Part shown: positions 26,251-36,383 of the stretch, piece by piece
How positions within the stretch are numbered: the first letter of the stretch is position 1
Layout of the letters: every line of letters begins with the position of its first letter
Assembly (NCBI GenBank): GCA_020403265.1
Contig: JADBXZ010000016.1
Location: forward strand, 1-60,767
From: Bacteroidota bacterium
Lineage (GTDB): Bacteria > Bacteroidota > Bacteroidia > B-17B0 > Aurantibacillaceae
Reading direction: 5' to 3'
DNA: 60,767 bases
Position numbers and translations under genes: made by a program
The notes under the pieces: model-generated
Told to the model about the DNA's origin: nothing
The model's database searches: none
What the model saw: the letters and a program-made list of their open reading frames with translations, nothing else

Positions 26251-26279
26251 TCCCGTCTCAATTTAATCGAGATTCGGGA
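26251..26279 (-). terminator. Probable terminator of the TonB receptor operon
   Basis: TCCCG-TCTC pairs with GAGA-tt-CGGGA across a 9-base loop, with a two-base bulge. A moderately T-rich run follows on the minus strand. It lies 37 bases past the PorV/PorQ-like stop. Confidence 0.6.
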
Positions 26280-26315
26280 CTCAAATTCTTACTAACAAAG
26301 ATAAGAAAAATATTC

Positions 26316-27383
26316 TTACAAATTCAATCTTAACCCAAAAGTATGAGAACCTCCAAATGGATTAGTAAATCTGTAAGAGTAATCTAAGCCTATTGTAGAT
26401 TTTTTTTCGTTGAAAGGAACTTCAAAAGTTGCTCCAAGTGCAGGACCTGTAAATGCAGTTCTTCTTTCAGTTTCGCTGGTGATACCTTTTTCATACATGT
26501 ATCCGCCTCTTAACATTAACATATCTTTCCATCCATACTCTACTCCGAATAAAAAATTATCATAAGTAAATGAATTAGAGGTAAATGTTCCATTAAAAGT
26601 AATTCTGTGCTTTTTAGAAACACCTGTACTGTCCTTAATCAAATACCAGTCATAGCTAGAACCAATGTTAACTAGAGCAGGTAATTCGAATGCGCTAGAG
26701 CGATTGTTCACTGTTAATTCATAATTGTTGCCATAATTCACGCGAGCCTGTCTACTCAAACCATCTCCACGGTAAGTCATTTTTGGTCCCCAGTTTTTAA
26801 GTGCAATACCGATATGGATATGATCATATTTACCTGTATGGTATTGAATACCAGCATCCAAAGCTATACCTCTTGCTGCCACGTTTGGAATTTGCTCACT
26901 AATTAATTTAACATTAATTCCACCAAAAATATTGTCAGAAAACATTTTTGCATAGGACATACTAATATTATAAAAAGTAGGAGAATAAGTTCCTAAACCA
27001 CCTTCAGGTTGTTCCTCGGTTGTAATATCTATCTTCCCGGCATTAATACTCATTACGCCAAAACCTATTGTACTGGTTTCGCCAATCCCTTGGGTTAAAC
27101 CAAAAGTGTTAATAAAAATATCAGTACCTTGTAACCAGTTGGCACGGTTTATTATTACTTCTGTTTTTCTGGTAAAAGCAGTTCCGGCAATATTTAAAAA
27201 CTGTGCTTCCAATCCGCGAACTTTAGCAGAGTTGGAACCAACCATCCCTGAATTTCTTGCGTATGGATTTATCAACAACTGACTTGCTCCTGCTTGACCA
27301 GCGCGTTCAGGATTACCTGCAAACGCTGTAGCTGTAATGGTTAACCCAAAAAACAAGCTTTTATATTTTAAATTTTTAATCAT
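26316..27383 (-). CDS. PorV/PorQ-like outer-membrane protein
   Basis: The 355-residue protein has a signal peptide (about 1-22) and begins its mature part with NPERAGQAGASQLLINPYAR, a signature of the PorV/PorQ family. The rest is a predicted FadL-like beta-barrel ending in Phe-Gly-Leu-Arg-Leu-Asn-Leu. PorV is the shuttle of the type IX system that moves cargo to the attachment complex. PorQ-like paralogues of the same family exist whose roles are less clear. It is the last gene of a TonB receptor, large secreted protein and PorV/Q cassette, so it may serve the product of the gene before it. Which family member this is cannot be decided here. Confidence 0.82.
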   Translation of the reverse strand: MIKNLKYKSLFFGLTITATAFAGNPERAGQAGASQLLINPYARNSGMVGSNSAKVRGLEAQFLNIAGTAFTRKTEVIINRANWLQGTDIFINTFGLTQGIGETSTIGFGVMSINAGKIDITTEEQPEGGLGTYSPTFYNISMSYAKMFSDNIFGGINVKLISEQIPNVAARGIALDAGIQYHTGKYDHIHIGIALKNWGPKMTYRGDGLSRQARVNYGNNYELTVNNRSSAFELPALVNIGSSYDWYLIKDSTGVSKKHRITFNGTFTSNSFTYDNFLFGVEYGWKDMLMLRGGYMYEKGITSETERRTAFTGPALGATFEVPFNEKKSTIGLDYSYRFTNPFGGSHTFGLRLNL

Positions 27384-27406
27384 ATTTCAGCAATTTAAAT
27401 TACGTA

Positions 27407-30400
27407 TTAATAATTTTGAACATCAAGTGGTCTAACAACACCAAACCATTTAACAATTTTCTCCCCAATGCCCGGAGCATCTATATGGAAAATATATAAA
27501 CCACTTGCAATAGTTATGTTGCTTTGGTTTTTCAAATCCCAATCCATATAAGGACTACGTTTTGTTTGTTTAATATCCGTGTTTCCAATTAACTGATCCT
27601 CTTGATCAGTTACATCACGTTTAAGTGTACGAACCAAAGTTCCGTTCATTGTGAAAATCTTAACTGTACATTTACTTGGAAGGTTAGTGATTCTCACACG
27701 ATTATCAACACGATTGGTTTCATAAGATGAACTTCCGTAATAAGGATTAGGTACAATTCTTATTAAATCAAGAGCATTCTTAGAAACATCTGCCTGATTA
27801 AACAATGTTGCGATATCAGATGTATTGAATTTATACATTGGAATATTGTTATTCTGAGGCGTAGTTGAAACAATGGTAGTTTGTTGTGCAGCATTTGTGA
27901 CAGTTGTTAAAGCACCAGCAACTAGTGCATTTCCTAAACCAGACACTACTGCAGATGTAGCTGTACTTACACCACTAAATCCGTATCTGTATGGTTTTGA
28001 AACATTAATGTTAATTCTAACATCTGATGGCATATTTGCAGGGTCTTTAAACGAAACACCATTCGCAAGTAACGGCATTGAAACCCACATGATATCTCTT
28101 TCTAATGAATTTAAAGGCATTGCGGCAGCGCCTTGGAAAATCTCAGTCGTATTGTAGTATTTTTTAAATACATCCATTACGTAGGCTCCATTGTCATATC
28201 TAGGAACACCGGCAACAGTATTAACTAAACTGTTTGGACCGGAAGCCAAAGACCAAGGAGGACCAGATGCTGAACCTGCTGCGATAAATTGTGCGTCTGT
28301 TGGAAACACACCTTTAGCAGTGTTTGCACCAAATACATAGATAAAATGTTTTCCGCCAAATGCAAAACTGAAAGGGCTACTTGTACTTGATGTAGGATTC
28401 CATATCATATCGTCTCCATTATTTGTTCTTTGGTAGCTATCCTCACCAAACATCATGTTTAAACGCTCTCCGGTTTCTGTACATATTGCATAGCCAGGGA
28501 ACCATCCCATACCTGTTTCAGAAATAAAATTAGGAGCGTTTGGATCAGTGCTTACACCACTTCCACTTGTAGCATAGTTACCGTTTTTATCTACTGAAGC
28601 ATGTTTACGAGGTGAAAAGAATACTGCGTTGCCTTCACTTAGTTCAGCTCTCTCTTGCATTTCAATTACCGGACAACGTGTCCACTTTGATTTATCGCGC
28701 GTTAAAACTATCAAAACACTGCTTAATTTTCTTAAATCACAATTTAATAATTGTGGTACGCTTCTAGAAACAGTTCCGTAATAGTCACGAACTTCGGTAG
28801 TTAAATTAGGTGATTTTTTTGCTTCACCCCAAACTGCACTTGAGAAACCCGGCCCACCAAATACTCTTGCAAATCCAGTATTTGGAGTAGCTCCTGCGGT
28901 AATACTGTATATCGAGGAAGTTAATGCATAAGGAGCCCAAGTACCATTTAAAATATTGGCGAAACGTTTTTCCGGATCCATGAAAACATATCCATCGCCT
29001 ATTTTTCTATAGTATGCATCAGCACCAACATCCAATGATAAACCGGAGAAACTAAAACTACTACCTTTTGTTGATCCTGATTTGATCCAATTAGTTGGGC
29101 TTCCACCATCGTCATCACGCACCGGATTAAACCAATTTCCTGCACCGTTAGCATATTCAATACTTGCACCTAGGAAAGATGTAGCATCAGGGCCTGTGTA
29201 AGATTCATCATAAGTATTTAAATCAACAAACTTATTTACTTCACCAGCCGGATCAGCTACCTGACGAATACTCAAAGACAAGCCAATCTCAGGAAAGAAA
29301 AATTCATTGTTAACTTTTATAGGTTGGTAAAAATAATCAGCAACAGTTCCGCTTGGTGTTGCAATAATTTTTCCATCAGGATTATTCGGATAATATTTTT
29401 TACCACTTCCTTCATCAATTAAAACCCAACTTGTTGAATCGGTATTTAAATCACCAAGGTAACGGGTAGTTGTTCCTGTTGGCAAAGAAAGTGTATTAGT
29501 AGCTGCAGTATTTTTAAGATTATTTTTAATGAACTTTAATGTGAAGTTAGAGTTAACAACATTTAAAGGGTCAACAACTTTAATGTTAATTGGTCCACTA
29601 CCATTTTCATATGTAATTTCAGGGACAAAATTATTAGCAACAATAGCATCTTCTGAAGCTTTGGTTAATCTTAAACTATTACCGCCATTACCTTGTCCTT
29701 CAATACGTGTAATTTTAGGTCCAAAACCAAAGGCTGATTGCATTAAAGTACCACCTTTTTCTGTATCAGTTATATTCGGAATACCGGCAGCTTTTTTAAA
29801 CTTTCTTCCTTCTAGGTAAGGTCTTTTTTGTCCTAAAAAGTTAGCATCCGGGTTAGTAGATGGACTCACGTTATTAGCATAAGTTAAATAATTATTATGA
29901 GCATAAGCAACTGAAATAAAATAATAAGTTTTATTGTTAACAAAACGTTTATTATCAGAAGTAGAGAAAGCGTCATCTTGTAACTTAAAAGTAGTTACTA
30001 TTCCATTATCAGCACCATCAACTTTAATTTTAGGAACGATATCACCAATATTGTTGTCAATTTCCCAGTTGATTAATCTACTGATACCATTTTTAATATC
30101 ACATTGGAAAACAGGTTTAGCTTTGGTAACGTCACCTAAATCAGTTGAACTTACATTTGCATCTTTTACTTGATAAACAATGTATCCTTCAAAGCGGAAT
30201 TTTTTATCAGGGTTAGCTAATGCTTGAACTGTAGAACTTGGGTCAGATAAAATAGAAATATCCTCTTCAACATAATCATTGTTATATACACTATAGTTGT
30301 TGCTTCCTTTTTTATTAGTTAAGTAAATTAATAATTCTCTATCCAACTCTTGAACTAACATGTCTGGCGCTTCAGGACCATCTAATAATTTAAAGCATTT

Positions 30401-31912
30401 ATCAAATAAAGCCTGTGCTTTATCATCAGCAGCTAAAAGTAATTTAATTGATTCTAAGTTACCGCCTTTAATTGGTGATTGTGCCCATGGCATACCAAAT
30501 GTAATATCATTTACTGCCCCTGGTTTTAACGTGAATGGACCTGCAGATTGCAAGAAGCGTCTGTCACCAGCTAAGTTACCTGCACCACGCTCGGTCCAAC
30601 CAATATTAGAAACTGGATCGCCATCATAAACATAAATTGCCGGAGCAGTGCCACCGTAACCATTACCACCTTGCGTAAAAGGTGAACCATCCTTCCAAAA
30701 ACCTGTCATGAAATTATAATAGTGAATGGCAATATCCGGATTAGTTGTTTGTGGTGGAAACGCACCAATATTGTTGTTATAATAAGTAAAACGGCTCATT
30801 TGAATGGTTTCGCCATCTTCATCTAATTGACCATCATTGTCATTGTCAATTGCATCTGTAGGGTCAGCTAAAGGTCCTTTAAAGAAATCACAACCTAAAG
30901 CCGGAGGAAAATCACCATAACCACGAACACCTGATGCAGTTTCGTCAAAAGCATCAGCATTGTAGATGTACCCTAAACCTCTTGAAACGTCACAACCAAC
31001 ATAATCATCTAAATAATAACCTAAATCAGCGTCATTCCAAATAGTAAAATAGGTTTTGTTTAATGTAAATGAAGAACGATTATGAATTTCGTAGTTATAG
31101 AAAGTCATGTTATTAATTTCGTCATTTGTTTTAAAGGCAAATGCTTGCGCTCTTACTTCCACACCAATAGGAACACCTTGAGTTTCAGTGTGAATTCCAC
31201 CTTTATCATTAAATACCCAAAATAATGTTTGATCACCAAACAACTTAGATTTACAAAAACCTCTGCTATCTTTTAAAGCTAAATTTTTCACATCATAATC
31301 CGGGTAGTCACCGGCAGATGGATTATAACCAGGAATACCATCAACATCTTGATAAGGTGCCAAATAAAATCCTTGTCCTTTAAAAATATCTCCATTCCCA
31401 GGCCAATTAGTTATTGCTGTTGTTAAAGGTCCTGTCTTATTAACCCAACCATCAACTTCAGCTCTTGTCATGTTGTATAATTGATCATACTTTAAACATT
31501 CGTCGGCTGAAATATTTGCATTGGTTGTATCTAAAGGCCCAGGCCAAAAATCAATACCGTTTTGGCGATAGGTCATTGCTGCAATTTTTAATGAACCACC
31601 AGCATCTAAACCACCAAGCCAAATAGAGCCTGCAAAGCTTGAAGAAACACCGTCAGATAACTTCTCCGTTTTTGGGACAATGTAACGTGCGTTACCATCA
31701 CCAAACAAATTCCACCACATGTCACCACCGGTGTAAATGATTGTTCTAACATTGTTAATTTTTAACTCCTGACTTGATTTAGGCGCTGCACAATTGCTTA
31801 GCACCTTTCCACCAAGGTTACCAGAAGAGGCTACTCTTTCTGATCCAGCCTTTTCACGAGCATAAAAAGCTGTACTTGATAAAATTAATAGATTTAAGAC
31901 TACTTTTTTCAT
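27407..31912 (-). CDS. Very large secreted protein, T9SS-associated
   Basis: From ATG 31912 the protein has 1501 residues; a TTG at 31930 would add six residues before the signal peptide (MKKVVLNLLILSSTAFYA) and is less likely. The mature part has no catalytic motif that I recognise. It contains Asp/Asn-rich loops (NDNDGQLDED, near residue 355) like calcium-binding thrombospondin-3 repeats. The C-terminal part resembles a FlgD-type immunoglobulin or T9SS sorting fold: VPNPYYGSSSY near 1385, then GLYIFHID. However, it continues about 20 residues past the usual end (KWFGVVRPLDVQNY). It sits between the TonB receptor and the PorV/Q-like gene with 21- and 23-base gaps, implying a joint role at the cell surface. 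Confidence 0.75.
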   Translation of the reverse strand: MKKVVLNLLILSSTAFYAREKAGSERVASSGNLGGKVLSNCAAPKSSQELKINNVRTIIYTGGDMWWNLFGDGNARYIVPKTEKLSDGVSSSFAGSIWLGGLDAGGSLKIAAMTYRQNGIDFWPGPLDTTNANISADECLKYDQLYNMTRAEVDGWVNKTGPLTTAITNWPGNGDIFKGQGFYLAPYQDVDGIPGYNPSAGDYPDYDVKNLALKDSRGFCKSKLFGDQTLFWVFNDKGGIHTETQGVPIGVEVRAQAFAFKTNDEINNMTFYNYEIHNRSSFTLNKTYFTIWNDADLGYYLDDYVGCDVSRGLGYIYNADAFDETASGVRGYGDFPPALGCDFFKGPLADPTDAIDNDNDGQLDEDGETIQMSRFTYYNNNIGAFPPQTTNPDIAIHYYNFMTGFWKDGSPFTQGGNGYGGTAPAIYVYDGDPVSNIGWTERGAGNLAGDRRFLQSAGPFTLKPGAVNDITFGMPWAQSPIKGGNLESIKLLLAADDKAQALFDKCFKLLDGPEAPDMLVQELDRELLIYLTNKKGSNNYSVYNNDYVEEDISILSDPSSTVQALANPDKKFRFEGYIVYQVKDANVSSTDLGDVTKAKPVFQCDIKNGISRLINWEIDNNIGDIVPKIKVDGADNGIVTTFKLQDDAFSTSDNKRFVNNKTYYFISVAYAHNNYLTYANNVSPSTNPDANFLGQKRPYLEGRKFKKAAGIPNITDTEKGGTLMQSAFGFGPKITRIEGQGNGGNSLRLTKASEDAIVANNFVPEITYENGSGPINIKVVDPLNVVNSNFTLKFIKNNLKNTAATNTLSLPTGTTTRYLGDLNTDSTSWVLIDEGSGKKYYPNNPDGKIIATPSGTVADYFYQPIKVNNEFFFPEIGLSLSIRQVADPAGEVNKFVDLNTYDESYTGPDATSFLGASIEYANGAGNWFNPVRDDDGGSPTNWIKSGSTKGSSFSFSGLSLDVGADAYYRKIGDGYVFMDPEKRFANILNGTWAPYALTSSIYSITAGATPNTGFARVFGGPGFSSAVWGEAKKSPNLTTEVRDYYGTVSRSVPQLLNCDLRKLSSVLIVLTRDKSKWTRCPVIEMQERAELSEGNAVFFSPRKHASVDKNGNYATSGSGVSTDPNAPNFISETGMGWFPGYAICTETGERLNMMFGEDSYQRTNNGDDMIWNPTSSTSSPFSFAFGGKHFIYVFGANTAKGVFPTDAQFIAAGSASGPPWSLASGPNSLVNTVAGVPRYDNGAYVMDVFKKYYNTTEIFQGAAAMPLNSLERDIMWVSMPLLANGVSFKDPANMPSDVRININVSKPYRYGFSGVSTATSAVVSGLGNALVAGALTTVTNAAQQTTIVSTTPQNNNIPMYKFNTSDIATLFNQADVSKNALDLIRIVPNPYYGSSSYETNRVDNRVRITNLPSKCTVKIFTMNGTLVRTLKRDVTDQEDQLIGNTDIKQTKRSPYMDWDLKNQSNITIASGLYIFHIDAPGIGEKIVKWFGVVRPLDVQNY

Positions 31913-31933
31913 ATTATCTTTTTTTATCAATTA

Positions 31934-34900
31934 TTAAAATTCAAATAACAAACCAATACGGGTTTGACGAGGTAAATTATAGTTACCAGGGTTATTAATT
32001 CTGATGGTATATAAATCTGTAAACGCAACAGCGCTGTTAGCAATTGCTAAGGCTGCAGCAGCTTGAGTAGATGTTAAATAACCATCATCATCAGGATTAC
32101 CAGTGAAGCTGTATACGTTTAATACATTCCTTCTGTTTAAAACATTTAATACCTGTAAATAAATGTTTAAGTTAGCCGTTTTCTTTTCTTCATCAGTTCC
32201 TTTACCCCACTTAAGCGGAACGTTTTTGTCTATTCTTAAGTTAGTTCTGAAGTTCCAAGGTTTAGAAGAACCGTTAATTGAACCTAAAATATTAGACCTG
32301 GCACCGGTTAAAGGCACAGCTTGACTCCAACGGGTATATGGAGTACCTGAACCAACTAAGAATGATAAGTTGATTCCAACATCTGATAAAATTTGAATGG
32401 CTTTACCAGCTTTGTTTTTGAAAGTTGGGCCTTTGTAATCTTTTTCAGAACCAAAACGGTAGTCATAGTTTAATACAAAACTATGTCTTTGGTCGAAATC
32501 TAAAGGTTGTAAAATTCTTAAGTTTGGTTGACCTGTACTTGCTAAGTTTGCACCTGAGTTAGCATTGGAACCCGAACCGTCAGCAAATTGTAAAGTGTAG
32601 TTAAAGTTAATTCTTGAACCACCTGTTCTACGGAAATCGAAAGCGGCCGAAATACCTTTAGTAGTTCCAAAGTCGATGTTATCAAACATGATATAAGTAC
32701 GAGGATAAGCACCTACGATAACGCGTTGATTGATCATATTACTCATCTCACGATAAAAAGAAGTAATAGTCAATGATGCATTTTTTCTTTCATTTAATAC
32801 TTGAGCGAAACCTAACTCATAATCAACTGTTTTTTGAGGACGTTGATTTGGATTGGTGATAACCGGATTAGAGCTTGAAGCATCTAGGAAATAATAATCC
32901 AATGGGCTCAATAAACTGTTTGTAGGACGTTGAGTTAAGATATCGTAGTGTGCAAAAAAGTTAGCAACGTCAGATATAGGAAAAGAAAATGCTATACGAG
33001 GCATTGCGTTAACAGCTGCAATGTAACTTGTAAATGCCCCTGTACTCATTTTTTTATCATAATTTGCTTTATCCTTGTAAAGTGGAATTGGACGCCCATC
33101 ACTAGATTGAATTAATGTTGGGTCACTAATTTCGTTGCCTTGCGCATCAAACCATTTTTCACCATCTCTAAAGCCGGTGATTGAACTTGGTGATTTACCA
33201 CCTTGAGGATTTTGAGCAATATAAACGGCAGCGTCTTTGCTAATGTTTGCTGGAATATTATCTGAAAAACCAGCAGGTAAATAATCTAAAGATTTTAAGT
33301 CTCCAACTTTAGCTAATTCATGTAAGGCATATTTATCTTTTAAAACCGGTTGGTTAGCATCATATCTATCTACACGTAAACCGATATTGAATTTAATATC
33401 TTTAAAATCAAATTTATCCATCACGAAGGCAGATGCGTAAATTGGTTTGAATGAACCAATTGCAAAAGTGTTTCTTCCGGATGCATCTTTTTCATTTAAA
33501 AATTTATCAATATCTGTTTTCCCTTTAATGCGCTCACCTTGAGCAGAGAACCCATTGTATCCAACAAGATTATTTTGGTCTGTGTTACCTAATAAATCTT
33601 CGGCACTAAACATTGTTAAATCTAAATCATCAGGCTTTAATTCATCTGTATTAATGAATCCTCTGTAATCAACAGGTAAACCAAGTTTCTCTAAAATACT
33701 TTCTGAAAATTTGGTTTGCTTACTTTGGTTGTATTGGTTAGGGAAATAATAATATGGAACTAAACCACTAAACTGAGTTTGTAACTCCGGTGTTGCTCTG
33801 TAATCAATTCCATCTGTGTGCTGGTTTGCCAATTGTCTCATACGAGTCCATAAAGCAGATGCTGCAACTCCATAACTACTTGTTGTACGTTGATCAAATT
33901 CCAAACCAAATGTTAAAGCATGATTTTTTATATCTGCATTGAAACTTGACGTAAAGCGAACTTGTTCAGTTATACTTTTGTTGTAACCGGTAGGCACTGC
34001 ACCAAAGTTGTTGTATAATGAATAAATAGATTGCGGATTATCACCATTAACCAATCCGTTACTACCTTGAATATAACCTAAAGAAAGGATGTTAGGATTT
34101 GATTGACTAATTAAATATGAGGTATATAGAGCAGGATCCGGATTATAAGTTCCTGGCGTAAATTCTACAGGCAATTCTCTATCACCAGTATAAACATAAG
34201 CATTAACCGGATTTCCACCCACTAGAAATGTATCAATAAACTGGTAGTTAAATGCAAAATCTTTACCCAAGAAACGACGTTTAAATTCGCCTACATAACC
34301 ATATCTGAAGATATTATCTCTATGCTTCTCGCTTTGAGTAACATTGTATAAATTATCGTAACTAGCTAAAAAACGGAAAAACGGGTTTTGAATAATAGAT
34401 TGTTGTTTATCCTTATTACCACCTTGCTTACCAAATTTTTGTGTTAGAGCAACAGTGCCACGCAACGTGCGTGATGAACTCATTGAGTTATTTACCGAAT
34501 TAAATAATTGATTGGCTAAACCAGCGTTCATACCATCAGAATATTCATAATAACCGCCAACAGTAATGTTAGTATTTTCAGTTGGTGCATAATCAACTTT
34601 ACCATTAATTGATAAACTTCTTGCACGCGCATTTGGACGGAATTTCTGCGTTACCATGTCTTCTTTAGTAACAAACTCGGAAGAACGAATGAAACCGGTA
34701 CCGGACGGAGAACGAACTAAAGGTGCATCTTTAATTTCTTGTAATTTATCCTCCTTTACAACATAAATAGGCACAAAAGAAGGATTTGGTTCTTTGATAT
34801 AATTCCCTTGTCCTGACAAGAAGAAACCTAACACAGTACGCTTGGTTGAATCTTTCTTTTTATATAGCGGACCTCCGAAACTAAAACCTAGTGAGTTGTA

Positions 34901-35647
34901 ACCATAAGCATCAGTTAATTGAGATGATATTAACTCAACACCTCCAAAGTATTTGGATTGCGGACCACGAGTTGAAATGGATATTGCGCCTGATGTTAAG
35001 TCACCGTACATCGCAGGCACACCACCTGTAATAACGTTTAATTGTTCAATTGATTGTTGAGGTAGATTTGGAGTACCGAATACTTTAACACCATCAACGA
35101 AATAAGTAGTATTACCGGAACGCCCACCGCGAACGTTAATAGCTCTTCCTTCGTCAGCTTGATATACACCAGCAGTAGTAGCCGCTACTGAGTTAACATC
35201 CTTAGTTGCTAAATTTTGATAATCTTCACGCGTAACCGTTTGACCTGATTTTGTATCCGGATCGATAAGAGGAACTTGATAAGTAATTACCTCTACTTCA
35301 TCTAATTTCACACCCTCTCCATTTGAAAGTGGGATAGTTACAGCAGCTGTTTTACCATCACCAACTAAAACATCTTTTATCTCTTTGGCTTGGTATCCTA
35401 CATAAACACCTTTCACAGTATATTTACCAGGAGCAAGCGGTTTGATGGTAGCATTACCATCCATATCGGTAGTGGCAACACCAACTTGCACACCATCTTT
35501 GTAGGCTACAACGTTAGCAAAAGGAATAGCCTCCTTGGTAGCATTATCAATTAAACTGATTTTAATGGCTCCATTTCCTGTTTGAGCTTTGGCTGAGAAG
35601 CCCAATAACATTACTAATCCAATAGCGAATAATAAATTTTTAATCAT
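31934..35647 (-). CDS. TonB-dependent outer-membrane receptor with carboxypeptidase-D-like N-terminus
   Basis: From ATG 35647 the protein has 1237 residues. The reading frame starts upstream at 35719, but the extra 24 residues precede a perfect signal peptide (IKNLLFAIGLVMLLGFSAKAQ). After this come a carboxypeptidase-regulatory-like domain (about 25-105), a plug domain (about 120-230, with INVRGGRSGNTTYFVDGV) and a long beta-barrel ending TRIGLLFEF. It should import a substrate using TonB energy. No SusD partner is present, so it is not a classic polysaccharide locus; the partner genes are the large secreted protein and the PorV/Q-like protein. The mRNA has a long leader of about 150 bases from the promoter at 35803-35831. 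Confidence 0.9.
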   Translation of the reverse strand: MIKNLLFAIGLVMLLGFSAKAQTGNGAIKISLIDNATKEAIPFANVVAYKDGVQVGVATTDMDGNATIKPLAPGKYTVKGVYVGYQAKEIKDVLVGDGKTAAVTIPLSNGEGVKLDEVEVITYQVPLIDPDTKSGQTVTREDYQNLATKDVNSVAATTAGVYQADEGRAINVRGGRSGNTTYFVDGVKVFGTPNLPQQSIEQLNVITGGVPAMYGDLTSGAISISTRGPQSKYFGGVELISSQLTDAYGYNSLGFSFGGPLYKKKDSTKRTVLGFFLSGQGNYIKEPNPSFVPIYVVKEDKLQEIKDAPLVRSPSGTGFIRSSEFVTKEDMVTQKFRPNARARSLSINGKVDYAPTENTNITVGGYYEYSDGMNAGLANQLFNSVNNSMSSSRTLRGTVALTQKFGKQGGNKDKQQSIIQNPFFRFLASYDNLYNVTQSEKHRDNIFRYGYVGEFKRRFLGKDFAFNYQFIDTFLVGGNPVNAYVYTGDRELPVEFTPGTYNPDPALYTSYLISQSNPNILSLGYIQGSNGLVNGDNPQSIYSLYNNFGAVPTGYNKSITEQVRFTSSFNADIKNHALTFGLEFDQRTTSSYGVAASALWTRMRQLANQHTDGIDYRATPELQTQFSGLVPYYYFPNQYNQSKQTKFSESILEKLGLPVDYRGFINTDELKPDDLDLTMFSAEDLLGNTDQNNLVGYNGFSAQGERIKGKTDIDKFLNEKDASGRNTFAIGSFKPIYASAFVMDKFDFKDIKFNIGLRVDRYDANQPVLKDKYALHELAKVGDLKSLDYLPAGFSDNIPANISKDAAVYIAQNPQGGKSPSSITGFRDGEKWFDAQGNEISDPTLIQSSDGRPIPLYKDKANYDKKMSTGAFTSYIAAVNAMPRIAFSFPISDVANFFAHYDILTQRPTNSLLSPLDYYFLDASSSNPVITNPNQRPQKTVDYELGFAQVLNERKNASLTITSFYREMSNMINQRVIVGAYPRTYIMFDNIDFGTTKGISAAFDFRRTGGSRINFNYTLQFADGSGSNANSGANLASTGQPNLRILQPLDFDQRHSFVLNYDYRFGSEKDYKGPTFKNKAGKAIQILSDVGINLSFLVGSGTPYTRWSQAVPLTGARSNILGSINGSSKPWNFRTNLRIDKNVPLKWGKGTDEEKKTANLNIYLQVLNVLNRRNVLNVYSFTGNPDDDGYLTSTQAAAALAIANSAVAFTDLYTIRINNPGNYNLPRQTRIGLLFEF

Positions 35648-35802
35648 ACTGTTAAAATTATCTAAATTCTTTTTATTCTTAAAAGCCTTAAAATTAGTTT
35701 TATTAGCTAAAATTAACAAGCAAATTATTTAACTTTTTACTAAACATTTAATTTTCAGGCATTTAATATTTTTATATTTTTTAACTCTTTATTAACCTAC
35801 AG

Positions 35803-35831
35803 CAAAGTTAGAAGCAATTTGTTAAAAGCAA
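35803..35831 (-). promoter_or_regulatory. Promoter of the TonB receptor operon
   Basis: The minus strand reads TTG (35831-35829), then 18 bases, then TAACTTTG (35810-35803), so both elements are present. This is one of the few promoters in the window with a clear -33 element, and it predicts a leader of about 150 bases. Confidence 0.6.
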
Positions 35832-36039
35832 TTTAACAATTAAGAAACGGTGCTTACTTTTCGATAAGTGGCATCATTTTTATCATAACTGGTTTTATTG
35901 CTTACAGTTTAAATTCAAGCATGCATTAAGGCTTGTTTTTATTGAGTTAATGTGTACTATAACAAACCGAACTCATAATCAACATCATTATAAAATACAA
36001 GCAGAGTAAGTAATAAGAAAGAAATCGGAAGATTTAGTT
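35832..36039. other. Intergenic region with no gene seen
   Basis: This stretch, together with the leader from 35648, separates the TonB receptor from the DUF2752 gene. It holds an imperfect CAAGC/GCTTG hairpin near 35918-35937 that is followed by T residues on the plus strand, although no plus-strand gene precedes it. I see no reading frame. Confidence 0.45.
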
Positions 36040-36327
36040 TTAGAAAAATTGTTTTGTAACGAATTGCAAAGTTGTTATGATACAAGTTAGGATAAAGAAC
36101 CACATGACCACTTTTCCTCCAAATTTATGCTTAATAAAAATTTGCAAAGTTAATACCGCTATTGTTGCCAATAAAGGCAACAAGGCAGGATGATAATGCC
36201 AACTGTCTGCTATATCACCTTTTAATAAGGCAATAAAACTTCTTTGCAAGCCACAGCCGGGGCAATCAATACCAAATTGCGATTTAAAATAACAAGTAAA
36301 AAGGTGTTGCTCCAGCCAGTGAATCAT
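36040..36327 (-). CDS. DUF2752 small membrane protein
   Basis: The 95-residue protein has the DUF2752 signature CPGCGLQRS at residues 22-30, and two hydrophobic segments (about 48-63 and 73-90). Proteins of this family are widespread in Bacteroidota; their function is unknown. It lies 56 bases behind the DUF4190-like gene in the same direction and is probably co-transcribed with it. Confidence 0.88.
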   Translation of the reverse strand: MIHWLEQHLFTCYFKSQFGIDCPGCGLQRSFIALLKGDIADSWHYHPALLPLLATIAVLTLQIFIKHKFGGKVVMWFFILTCIITTLQFVTKQFF

Positions 36328-36383
36328 TTGAAGAATAAAATACTTAAGACGCTACATGAATTCATCAACTAGCCTTAATTTTA

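Noticed and set aside
35648-35719. Upstream 24-codon extension of the TonB receptor
   Set aside because: A normal signal peptide starts at the internal ATG 35647, and the extra segment is Lys/Asn-rich leader sequence.
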